NCBI GenBank assembly: GCA_964444115.1
Contig: CAYUFT010000095.1
Span: 1-8,028 of the forward strand
DNA length: 8,028 nt
Origin: UBA349 sp964444115
GTDB lineage: Archaea > Methanobacteriota > Methanobacteria > Methanobacteriales > Methanobacteriaceae
Direction of reading: 5' to 3'
A program made the translations under genes and the position numbers. The notes under the pieces were generated by a model. The model did no database searches and was not told where the DNA came from. It was given only the letters and a program-made list of their open reading frames with translations. Positions 1-5,660 of the stretch are shown here, in pieces. Numbering within the stretch: position 1 is the first letter of the stretch; each line of letters opens with the position of its first letter.

Positions 1-7
1 AATGGAT

Positions 8-40
8 AAAAAAATTTCTAAAAAAAGTATAAAAAAATAA
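8..40 (-). terminator. Oligo-T terminator of the beta-helix stub
   Basis: Read on the minus strand, three T7 runs (31-37, 20-26 and 8-14) follow the stop codon at 44-46 within a few bases. Serial oligo-T tracts without a strong hairpin are a usual archaeal transcription stop. The closeness to the stop suggests that the short reading frame is the end of the present transcript. Confidence 0.5.
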
Positions 41-43
41 GTT

Positions 44-325
44 CTAAACTATAATAGTTAAAGATTCCATGTATTTTCCCTCAGATACATGAATCAAACC
101 ATCATCGGCTACAGAATCCAAGGCGGTCTGAATATTCTTCTTAGGCCCTATATGCTCATCCACTGGAACAGGGCTGGTTCCATCGTAGCTATCATCACCT
201 GATGTTCCATTAACATAAAGAGTAGTGGATGCAGCACTCACATTATCCACAGCAATTATGGATATACTTAAAGCTAAAATTAAAAATAGAATTACAGAAA
301 CTGGTTTATAATTTTTTACCTTCAA
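44..325 (-). CDS. Secreted beta-helix/adhesin-like protein, truncated stub
   Basis: This is a 93-aa protein when started at the TTG at 323-325. An in-frame GTG at 362-364 would add 13 residues (YCYWHWGELF-like) ahead of the signal peptide, and I reject it. The TTG follows a run of six G on the coding strand that can act as a Shine-Dalgarno sequence. Residues 1-32 form a good signal peptide: basic start (KVKNYK), hydrophobic core (VILFLILALSISIIAV) and an end at VSAAS. The mature part, TLYVNGTSGDDSYDGTSP followed by GPKKNIQTALDSV, then GLIHVSEGKY and ESLTI, resembles the start of Methanobacteriales adhesin-like proteins with right-handed parallel beta-helix repeats. Such proteins usually run for hundreds of residues. 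This one stops where the first coils of the helix would begin and is followed at once by oligo-T tracts. It is probably a decayed or internally deleted adhesin gene; a genuine short secreted protein is the alternative. Confidence 0.6.
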   Translation of the reverse strand: MKVKNYKPVSVILFLILALSISIIAVDNVSAASTTLYVNGTSGDDSYDGTSPVPVDEHIGPKKNIQTALDSVADDGLIHVSEGKYMESLTIIV

Positions 326-404
326 AAATAATTCCCCCCAATGCCAATAACAATAATTAACCAATCATTAATTGATTATGTCAAAAAAAACTAGTTATGT
401 GTGG

Positions 405-412
405 TTATTTAA
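405..412 (-). promoter_or_regulatory. Possible TATA box for the beta-helix stub
   Basis: On the minus strand this reads TTAAATAA, a passable archaeal TATA element about 80 bases before the TTG start. The surroundings are so AT-rich that a chance match is likely. Confidence 0.22.
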
Positions 413-461
413 TGTTTTTGGTTGAGTGGTCGGCTCAATGAAAATAAATAATTGAGTATTG

Positions 462-484
462 ATGTTTTAGAAAACATTTTTTTT
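462..484 (+). terminator. Hairpin plus T tract with no gene upstream on this strand
   Basis: Arms ATGTTTT (462-468) and AAAACAT (471-477) form a short stem and are followed directly by a run of T up to 484. This is terminator geometry on the plus strand, but no plus-strand gene lies upstream in the window. It could end an unannotated small or antisense RNA, or be chance in AT-rich DNA. Confidence 0.3.
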
Positions 485-535
485 CTTGACACCATTCAAT
501 ATAGTTATTATATATATTTTAATACAATAAATTTT

Positions 536-608
536 TTTCTATTTTGAAATATTTCTATTTTGAAAATATAATATTCATAAAAAATTTTAATATATTTCTA
601 TTTTGAAA
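536..608 (+). repeat. Three copies of TTTCTATTTTGAAA
   Basis: The same 14-bp word occurs exactly at 536-549, 552-565 and 595-608. Each copy has complementary ends (TTTC/GAAA). Start-to-start spacings are 16 and 43 bases. It is a local direct repeat in non-coding DNA, and function is unknown. It does not look like a CRISPR because units are too short and spacers too small and irregular. Confidence 0.6.
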
Positions 609-861
609 AGATTAATATCTATCTAAAATATTAGATTCTGACATTAAAAATCACTCCATTGCAAATTAGAAAATCTTAATATAATTAGATCATATTAATA
701 TAAAATTCTTTTTAAGTAGTGTAAATCCAAATAATGTGAAAAATATCTTTATTTAATGAAAATATCAATTATAATAAAATTTAATGGACATTCTGACAAC
801 AAATAGCAATTTAACCGGTTATATCATATATAATCAATATTAAAATGAGTATTTTACTTTT

Positions 862-897
862 AAAAAAGAATAGTTATAGAAAGATTAAATCTTTCTA
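862..897 (-). terminator. Intrinsic terminator of the wall-protein gene
   Basis: Just 3' of the stop codon on the minus strand there is a near-perfect stem, 888-897 pairing with 877-886 (core AGAAAGATT/AATCTTTCT). A T6 run follows at 867-862. This is a clear hairpin-plus-T terminator and separates the gene from the beta-helix stub downstream. Confidence 0.7.
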
Positions 898-900
898 AAC

Positions 901-3249
901 TTAAAATGGTAGTTCTGTATATATTCCCTTCATTACAACAGTATTTGTATTCCAATTGGTAATTTTACCTAAAGAATTACCATTACTGCTAGCATCGGCT
1001 TTTACCCATGCACCGTCGATATAGAGTTCGGCCCATACGTGTCCGTATACATTCCCACTAGTGAAAGTAGCTGTACCGTGTCCATACCTAGATGAAATAC
1101 CAGCAGCCCGGCATACAGCAACCACAAGGTGAGATAAATCCACACAGTTACCTGTTTTATATTTCAAGGTATTGACTGCACCGTACTTGGTGTTGTAGTA
1201 GAAACTGTAGCTGGTGTTGTCTCTAATCCAGTTAAATATAGCAGTGGCTTTAGCCAGAGTGGAAGTTAATCCACTGGTCAATTTGTTTGCCAGAGCTTTA
1301 ATAGTCGAATCATTGACTTGGCAGTTTTTAGTAGCTTGCAGGTATGCATTAGAGGAACTAGCACTAGTACTAGTACTAGTAAATACGGTATCAGATAGTG
1401 TCACATACGATGGTAATCTTGCATTCACAGAATGGAAATCAATAATCTTAGCCAGGTGATAAACCATGGATCTGAATTGTATGGTTCCAAGAGTAGTGCT
1501 CATAGTAGCAGGTGCCTTACCATTGGCTTTTATGTAATTTATTAAGCTGTTAGACAGACTCACATAACTACTTAGATACAATTTTCCACTTAGAGAGTTG
1601 CTGGTTGGAGAAGGATCACCAGATAAATCTTTAAATACTACTCCACTGCTTTTGTTGTTGTTTAAGTTGATTATTGCGTTACTCATCAGGTAGAGGAATT
1701 CACTCATGGATACTTGGATATTACTTATGGTTACATAGCTGGGTAGTCGGTGATTGGTTTCTATAAAGTTTTTAACATTTGTTGCAGCTGCTTTAATGTT
1801 AGCTAAACTTATAGTTGTTACTGAATTGTTTATAGGATCCACGGGTTTAAACTCTAAATTTCCAGAATAGTTGAAGAAATCGTTGTTTAATACATTACCA
1901 TATCTAAATAGTACAAATCCGCTGGCACCATTATCTAAAGCGGCCTGTGTGTCAGTAAGTAGTTCGGTTGCACTTAAATGTGTGTAGTCATCATCAGACT
2001 TATAAGTCATGATTCCGGCCCATACCTGTGCATTACCTGAATGTTGAGCTATATACTTGGTTACTGAACCTATCCAGGCTGCGTCTTTGTTGTAGTTTCC
2101 ACTGTAAATCATGGGTACAAGTACATCCAGATATTTACCTAGACTAGGATAGTCTTGTCCATAATAATACGCGTTAACACTGGTTTCCGGCATAAGAGCG
2201 GCTGAAAGTAAAGCGTTGGGCTTAATGGCTTTTACTGTGCTGGCTACTCGCGACACAAAGTTAGTAATGGAAGAGGTACCATAATTGTATTTATAGGCTG
2301 TTCCAGGATACCTGAGATAATCCAGGTGTATTCCGTTCACACCATCAATTTTAATGTAATTACTGATTTTACTGGTTAAATTGTTGATATAGCTAGTAAT
2401 ATAACTAGAATTATATCCTGTTTTTGTCTCTGTTTTGTATTTTGTCTGATAGGTGGTTTTGTACTTAATTACATACTTGGTTTTATACACGTACTTGTAA
2501 TAGGTTTTTTTAACCCATTTGTATCGGTACTTGTATTTCCAAGTGTACCTTAGTTTGCCCTTGTATCGATAGTAACTCTTATAGTAAGATCTATAATAGG
2601 ACTTAACCCACTTTTTATAGGCTACTTTAACTTTGGCTTTGTAGTAGTATTTGTATGGTGTTTTAACGGCAACCTTGTATGCAGTTTTTACTTGGTAAGT
2701 ATACTGACCTGATGGATCCACCCATTCTCCGTTTTCATAAAAACAAATTACCCAGGCACTGACCCGAATATTTGCTAATGCAGCATTATTTAAGAAAGCC
2801 GTAAGGTTATTCTTATATTTTGCGTCATTGAAAGCAGTTTGAATAAGAAATATGTCGTGGATTCCGCCGGCTGTAAGCAGGGAAAAGTCTATTTTTCCCA
2901 TATCTTCAGCTCTTACCCATATGGCACCATTTGCAGTATTGCTGTCTGAATCTCCATCTCCAGCGGCCATAGTCTCAGAAGTTTCTTCACTAGAATTTAC
3001 CACACCATTAGTTGGTGAGGTATTGTTGTTGGTTTGGTTGTTTGAGTTGTTGTTAGTATTAGAACTATTTTGAGTGTTTGTGTCGTTGTTATTATTGTTT
3101 AGGTTTATGTTGTTGGTATCAGTGTTATTTTGACTGTTTATATCATCTAATAATGAATCGCTGTCATTGTTTTCTGCGTATATGGCACTGGTACTTAGAA
3201 ATGCTAAACAAAGGGTTAATACGAAAACTATTTGTAAGTTTCGCTTAAT
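901..3249 (-). CDS. Secreted pseudomurein hydrolase: GH-like barrel, pseudomurein-binding repeats, endoisopeptidase domain
   Basis: This is a 782-aa exported protein expected to bind and cut pseudomurein, the wall polymer of Methanobacteriales. Domains in order: signal peptide, residues 1-25 (KRN, then a hydrophobic core, cut near AIYA); Asn/Thr-rich stalk, about 26-105; glycoside-hydrolase-like TIM barrel (DUF4015/GHL-type), about 109-467, with the strand VSAWVICF, the motif GIHLDYLRYPG around Asp310 and VPMIYSGNY; a Lys/Tyr-rich block at 183-279 inside that barrel; pseudomurein-binding-repeat-like segments, about 479-527 and 563-617, each with LPSYVT; and a transglutaminase-fold domain, about 640-782, like pseudomurein endoisopeptidases of peptidase family C71. 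The catalytic triad is visible as Cys702 (GNCVDLSHL), His737 (YGHVWAEL) and Asp752 (KADASS). I start at ATT 3247-3249, because the frame is open up to the stop at 3295-3297, a GGAGG lies 7 bases before ATT, and only this start gives a signal peptide. A GTG at 3001-3003 would yield 700 aa but no export signal. Autolysis or wall remodelling is the likely role. The hydrolase activity of the barrel is inferred from fold-like motifs only. Confidence 0.88.
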   Translation of the reverse strand: MKRNLQIVFVLTLCLAFLSTSAIYAENNDSDSLLDDINSQNNTDTNNINLNNNNNDTNTQNSSNTNNNSNNQTNNNTSPTNGVVNSSEETSETMAAGDGDSDSNTANGAIWVRAEDMGKIDFSLLTAGGIHDIFLIQTAFNDAKYKNNLTAFLNNAALANIRVSAWVICFYENGEWVDPSGQYTYQVKTAYKVAVKTPYKYYYKAKVKVAYKKWVKSYYRSYYKSYYRYKGKLRYTWKYKYRYKWVKKTYYKYVYKTKYVIKYKTTYQTKYKTETKTGYNSSYITSYINNLTSKISNYIKIDGVNGIHLDYLRYPGTAYKYNYGTSSITNFVSRVASTVKAIKPNALLSAALMPETSVNAYYYGQDYPSLGKYLDVLVPMIYSGNYNKDAAWIGSVTKYIAQHSGNAQVWAGIMTYKSDDDYTHLSATELLTDTQAALDNGASGFVLFRYGNVLNNDFFNYSGNLEFKPVDPINNSVTTISLANIKAAATNVKNFIETNHRLPSYVTISNIQVSMSEFLYLMSNAIINLNNNKSSGVVFKDLSGDPSPTSNSLSGKLYLSSYVSLSNSLINYIKANGKAPATMSTTLGTIQFRSMVYHLAKIIDFHSVNARLPSYVTLSDTVFTSTSTSASSSNAYLQATKNCQVNDSTIKALANKLTSGLTSTLAKATAIFNWIRDNTSYSFYYNTKYGAVNTLKYKTGNCVDLSHLVVAVCRAAGISSRYGHGTATFTSGNVYGHVWAELYIDGAWVKADASSNGNSLGKITNWNTNTVVMKGIYTELPF
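1363..1380 (-). repeat. Hexamer ACTAGT x3 in the linker
   Basis: Three exact tandem copies of ACTAGT encode (Thr-Ser)3 in the Ser/Thr-rich linker between the last pseudomurein-binding segment and the endoisopeptidase domain. A gain or loss of one unit would keep the frame and only change linker length. Confidence 0.7.
2413..2703 (-). other. Lys/Tyr-rich insert within the hydrolase-like barrel
   Basis: These 97 codons contain about 28 Tyr and 26 Lys, plus Arg and Trp, and only one acidic residue. They form loose repeats such as YKYYYK, SYYRSYYK, KYKYRYKW and YKTKY. The block begins right after the barrel segment ending WVDPSGQ and ends before YITSYINNL, where the barrel resumes. It is thus an insert within one domain rather than a linker. 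Strong positive charge suggests binding to acidic wall polymers or nucleic acid, but that is inference. Confidence 0.8.
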
Positions 3250-3261
3250 TTTACCGCCTCC
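3247..3261 (-). promoter_or_regulatory. Shine-Dalgarno and ATT start of the wall-protein gene
   Basis: On the minus strand GGAGG (3261-3257) is followed by seven bases and then ATT (3249-3247). No ATG, GTG or TTG is in frame between the upstream stop at 3295-3297 and this point. The spacing and the signal peptide that follows directly make ATT the best start. Confidence 0.6.
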
Positions 3262-3262
3262 G

Positions 3263-3344
3263 TATCGATGAAGTTTTATATTCTCATATAATTCCTAAAA
3301 ACTCTGACTATATGTCAAAAATTATAGAAAAGGCTTCATCGATA
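3263..3344 (-). promoter_or_regulatory. Leader inverted repeat abutting the Shine-Dalgarno sequence
   Basis: An exact 11-base inverted repeat has its arms at 3334-3344 and 3263-3273 (TATCGATGAAG and its complement), 60 bases apart. In the minus-strand transcript the first arm lies at the predicted 5' end and the second arm ends one base before GGAGG. Pairing could control ribosome access. DNA-level binding by a regulator is the alternative. Confidence 0.5.
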
Positions 3345-3367
3345 GAGAAACTTATATCTAATCTCCA

Positions 3368-3375
3368 TATATAAA
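3368..3375 (-). promoter_or_regulatory. TATA box of the wall-protein gene
   Basis: The minus strand reads TTTATATA inside AAAATATTTATATATGG, a near-ideal methanogen TATA element. It predicts a transcript start about 25 bases on, near 3346, and hence a leader of roughly 95 bases. Confidence 0.6.
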
Positions 3376-3376
3376 T

Positions 3377-4039
3377 ATTTTGATTTAAAATTCAAAAAAA
3401 GGACCTATATGTGCCTATTAAATCAAAAGGGACTCTATTTGAAGGTTTTTCAATGGTCATTAATGGTTATGACTCGTTGAGAGTTTATTTAAACCAATAA
3501 GCCACAATGAGAACTTTTTTCCAGAATAACTCCACCATATGAAACAATTTAATAGTTCATAACAACTAATGTGACCTAATCAATAAACAAGTCAAGTTTA
3601 TAATGCAGTTAAACTTCAACCCGTAGTGTTTCAGATGTTGTTCTCTCTTAGCACTGCTAAATTTAAAATTAAAGAATTGAAATTAAAAAACGGTGAAAAT
3701 ATTAATAAAATAAAAAAGGCCCCTTATTTCAGTATTTTATTTAAAAATACCGTCAAAAATGAATATTCAAGAATTTTTAAAACAGAATCCTGTTTGAAAA
3801 TTAGTTATTCTCTTAAAGCTTTAAAAAGCCATAACCCACTGGTTACTAGTAAAACACCTAAAATAGTAGATAATTGGTTGGTATCTATTAAATAAAGTTA
3901 TGCCTATGTGAAGTAAAATTCTTAAAAACCCATTAATTTTCATATTAAGAAATAAAAATTGCTTATGATTATTATTCCATTTAGAGTGCTAAATTAGTAC
4001 ATAAACTTATTTTACTTTAAATCAAATCATTATAAATTC
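3377..4039. other. Long intergenic region, no convincing gene
   Basis: About 660 bases lie between divergent genes. A plus-strand frame of 89 codons (3626-3895, GTG start) exists but has no ribosome binding site, an AT-driven Lys/Asn/Ile composition and no recognisable motif, so I do not call it. Small inverted repeats occur at 3732-3750 (GTATTTT/AAAATAC) and 3919-3951 (TTCTTAA/TTAAGAA). A 29-codon frame starting with GTG before 3460 is too short to judge. The region may hold a decayed gene. Confidence 0.5.
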
Positions 4040-4051
4040 AGGAGCTATTTT

Positions 4052-4912
4052 ATGGAAGTCATCTTACAACAACTGGCCAATTTATGCGTTTTAATCTACA
4101 TCGTCACCACCATGTTATCCATGGGGCTTAATTTTCTTCCTAAACAATTTTTAGAACCATTAAAAGATAAGGGCCTCATATTAAAGTCTTTAGCTGCAAA
4201 TTTTTTAATACTTCCATTTATAACTTACCTTATACTGCAGCTCATCCCGCTACCTGAAGGCCTGGCCATTGGTTTGATTTTAATGGCTGCTGGAGCCGGA
4301 TCACCATTCATGCTGAAAATCGTTCAGTTAATAAAGGCAGATATGGCCTTTGCGACGGGACTGATGATCATATTGTCCCTGGTGACTTTGGTCTACTTAC
4401 CCCTGATGCTTTCCTTTTTATTGCCTGGTGTTTCTGTTAATCCCTTAGCTATAGCTAGCTCCCTGATAGCTTTGATATTTTTACCATTAATCATCGGAAC
4501 CACCATAAAATCAAAATACAATAAAATAGCTACTAAAATTCAGCCTATTTTTAACCAGTTATCCAGCATATTTATAGTTCTGGTGGTAATTCTTTATCTG
4601 GGCCTTAACTACCAGGACTTTTTAACCGTATTTGGTACCGGGGCCTTAATAGCAGCTATAATTTTTATATTAGCTGCTTTTATAACGGGATATTTATTGG
4701 GTGGCCCTTCCTCCAGCACTAGATCCGTGCTGGGTATGGGGACTGCTATAAGAAATTCGTCAGCTGCCTTTGTGGTGGCCCTGGCTAATTTCAGTTATCA
4801 GTATGAGGTGATGGCCATGATCATTGTGGTTTACATGTTCAGTATCATCCTGATGATACTCATCTCCAGAATACTAAGAAAAAAAGTGAATATCGTAAAA
4901 TCCCAACCATAA
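4052..4912 (+). CDS. Bile acid:sodium symporter (BASS/SBF) family transporter
   Basis: This is a 286-aa very hydrophobic inner-membrane protein with about nine to ten membrane segments, close to the usual length of the SBF-like family. Members move organic anions or other small solutes with sodium; the substrate here cannot be told from sequence. Two family hallmarks are visible: the broken-helix motif AAGAGSPFMLK at residues 79-89 in the first half, and the second crossing helix GMGTAIRNSSAAFVVA at 228-243, with Asn235. A short basic tail (RKKVNIVK) ends the protein. The ATG start is preceded by AGGAG at 4040-4044 with seven bases of spacing. Upstream is a long non-coding gap; downstream is 147 bases and a TATA box for the next gene, so it is probably monocistronic. 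I see no clear TATA box or terminator for it. An Acr3-type arsenite carrier is less likely, since Acr3 proteins are longer and carry a conserved Cys that is absent here. Confidence 0.85.
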   Translation: MEVILQQLANLCVLIYIVTTMLSMGLNFLPKQFLEPLKDKGLILKSLAANFLILPFITYLILQLIPLPEGLAIGLILMAAGAGSPFMLKIVQLIKADMAFATGLMIILSLVTLVYLPLMLSFLLPGVSVNPLAIASSLIALIFLPLIIGTTIKSKYNKIATKIQPIFNQLSSIFIVLVVILYLGLNYQDFLTVFGTGALIAAIIFILAAFITGYLLGGPSSSTRSVLGMGTAIRNSSAAFVVALANFSYQYEVMAMIIVVYMFSIILMILISRILRKKVNIVKSQP

Positions 4913-4997
4913 ATATAATAATTGATACGTTAGAAATAAGCAAAATTTTAGAAAAATAAATAAAAATGGTCAATAAATTGAAATTGGCATGCATTAC

Positions 4998-5005
4998 TTT
5001 ATATG
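4998..5005 (+). promoter_or_regulatory. TATA box of the TRAM gene
   Basis: TTTATATG lies about 60 bases before the TTG start and predicts transcription beginning near 5028, inside or just before the palindrome at 5026-5040. Confidence 0.5.
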
Positions 5006-5025
5006 CTTTGAAAATCAATAGAATA

Positions 5026-5040
5026 TTGCCTATATGGCAA
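5026..5040 (+). promoter_or_regulatory. Interrupted palindrome TTGCC-TATAT-GGCAA in the TRAM leader
   Basis: Five-base complementary arms, GC-containing and so above background here, flank a five-base centre. The element sits at the predicted transcript start and ends six bases before the Shine-Dalgarno sequence. It may be an operator or a small leader hairpin that controls translation. Confidence 0.42.
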
Positions 5041-5059
5041 AAAATTGGAAGTGATACAT

Positions 5060-5281
5060 TTGTTTGGAGATAATTACAACAACGATAGAGATAATTCTGC
5101 CCCTATTAAAGAAGGCGGAGAATATGATGTTAAGATTGAAGATACCGGCAGAGACGGAGACGGAATTGCACGTATCGAAGGTTTTGTGGTCTTTGTTTCA
5201 GGCGCCAAAGTAGGCGATGAAGTTAAAATTAGAGTTAACTCTACCCGTAGAAATTTTGCATTTGCTGAAATAATTGAATAA
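5060..5281 (+). CDS. Small TRAM-domain RNA-binding protein
   Basis: This is a 73-aa, one-domain protein. After a short Asn/Asp-rich head (FGDNYNNDRDN), the TRAM beta-barrel fills residues about 16-73: APIKEGGEYDVKIEDTGRDG, then DGIARIEGFVVFVSGAKVGD and EVKIRVN, ending FAFAEIIE. The Gly-rich turn GRDGDGIA and the FVVFV strand are typical. Stand-alone TRAM proteins in methanogens are known RNA chaperones, some linked to cold response; TRAM domains also occur in tRNA-modifying enzymes. I start at TTG 5060-5062, because GGAAGTGAT (5047-5055), a good match to the archaeal anti-Shine-Dalgarno partner, precedes it at correct distance. An upstream TTG at 5045 (78 aa) would overlap that site. The gene has its own TATA box, leader palindrome and terminator, which suggests individual regulation, perhaps autoregulation by its RNA-binding product (inference). 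Confidence 0.88.
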   Translation: MFGDNYNNDRDNSAPIKEGGEYDVKIEDTGRDGDGIARIEGFVVFVSGAKVGDEVKIRVNSTRRNFAFAEIIE

Positions 5282-5376
5282 TCTTTATTTTCTAAAAGTG
5301 AAAGGAATATGCTGATTTAGGTTTATCTTTTCATATTTTTATTAAATTCAAGTTAATTCTTATAATTTCACTTTAC

Positions 5377-5406
5377 AGGGAATAATATTCCCTAAAATCT
5401 TTTTTT
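5377..5406 (+). terminator. Intrinsic terminator of the TRAM gene
   Basis: A perfect 8-bp stem, AGGGAATA/TATTCCCT (5377-5393), is followed by a T7 run at 5400-5406. It lies about 95 bases after the stop codon, so the message has a 3' untranslated tail. That tail also has a 9-base inverted repeat, AAAGTGAAA at 5295-5303 with TTTCACTTT at 5366-5374, that could fold it into one large stem. Confidence 0.7.
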
Positions 5407-5618
5407 ATTAGTAAAAGTACATTATTCAAGCTTAAGGGCATAATATTCATATTCTATATTTATTGTAAATCATTGAATATTACAATTGAATCCAATTAAA
5501 TAGGCTTCATATCATAGATATTATGAAAACAAAACCAGATTAAAGTTTAGATTATTTATTATAAAGTTATAACTAGGTCCTTATCTTTAATTCATTGGAA
5601 TTAAATACCATGAAAAAG
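5407..5618. other. AT-rich spacer with overlapping inverted repeats
   Basis: No gene is visible. Short inverted repeats such as TAATATTCA (about 5441) with TGAATATTA (about 5474), and TTCATA/TATGAA near 5508-5526, can be drawn, but at this base composition they may be chance. Confidence 0.4.
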
Positions 5619-5626
5619 ATATAATA
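5619..5626 (+). promoter_or_regulatory. TATA box of the DUF2283-like gene
   Basis: GATATAAT, preceded by the A-rich stretch GAAAAA as in archaeal BRE/TATA promoters, lies 35 bases before the TTG start and predicts a very short leader that still contains the GGGGATA ribosome site. Confidence 0.45.
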
Positions 5627-5660
5627 GTTACTAAAAGATACTGTATATGGGGATATAAAC

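Larger units (their letters stand above)
365..861. other. AT-rich intergenic region without a recognisable gene
   Basis: About 500 bases separate the beta-helix stub from the terminator of the large wall protein. I find no reading frame with a ribosome binding site. What can be seen is a plus-strand hairpin with a T tract (462-484), a preceding small stem with arms TTGAG/CTCAA (422-438), and three copies of a 14-bp sequence (536-608). The rest, roughly 610-860, is plain AT-rich sequence with no convincing structure. Confidence 0.6.

Noticed and set aside
536..608. CRISPR array
   Set aside because: Units of 14 bases with gaps of 2 and 29 bases do not fit repeat-spacer geometry, and no cas genes are present.
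1214..1459. Plus-strand frame opposite the wall hydrolase
   Set aside because: It is a shadow of the minus-strand gene, with no ribosome site and no recognisable protein.
3001..3003. GTG as start of the wall hydrolase (700 aa)
   Set aside because: There is no Shine-Dalgarno sequence before it and it would remove the signal peptide and most of the Asn-rich stalk encoded in the same open frame upstream.
2852..3073. Plus-strand frame opposite the stalk-coding region
   Set aside because: Its Leu/Val-rich end is the antisense of Asn codons in the stalk, so it is not a membrane protein.
3626..3895. 89-codon plus-strand frame with GTG start
   Set aside because: There is no ribosome binding site, the composition follows the AT-rich background, no motif or membrane segment is recognisable, and it lies in a region with hairpins inside the frame.
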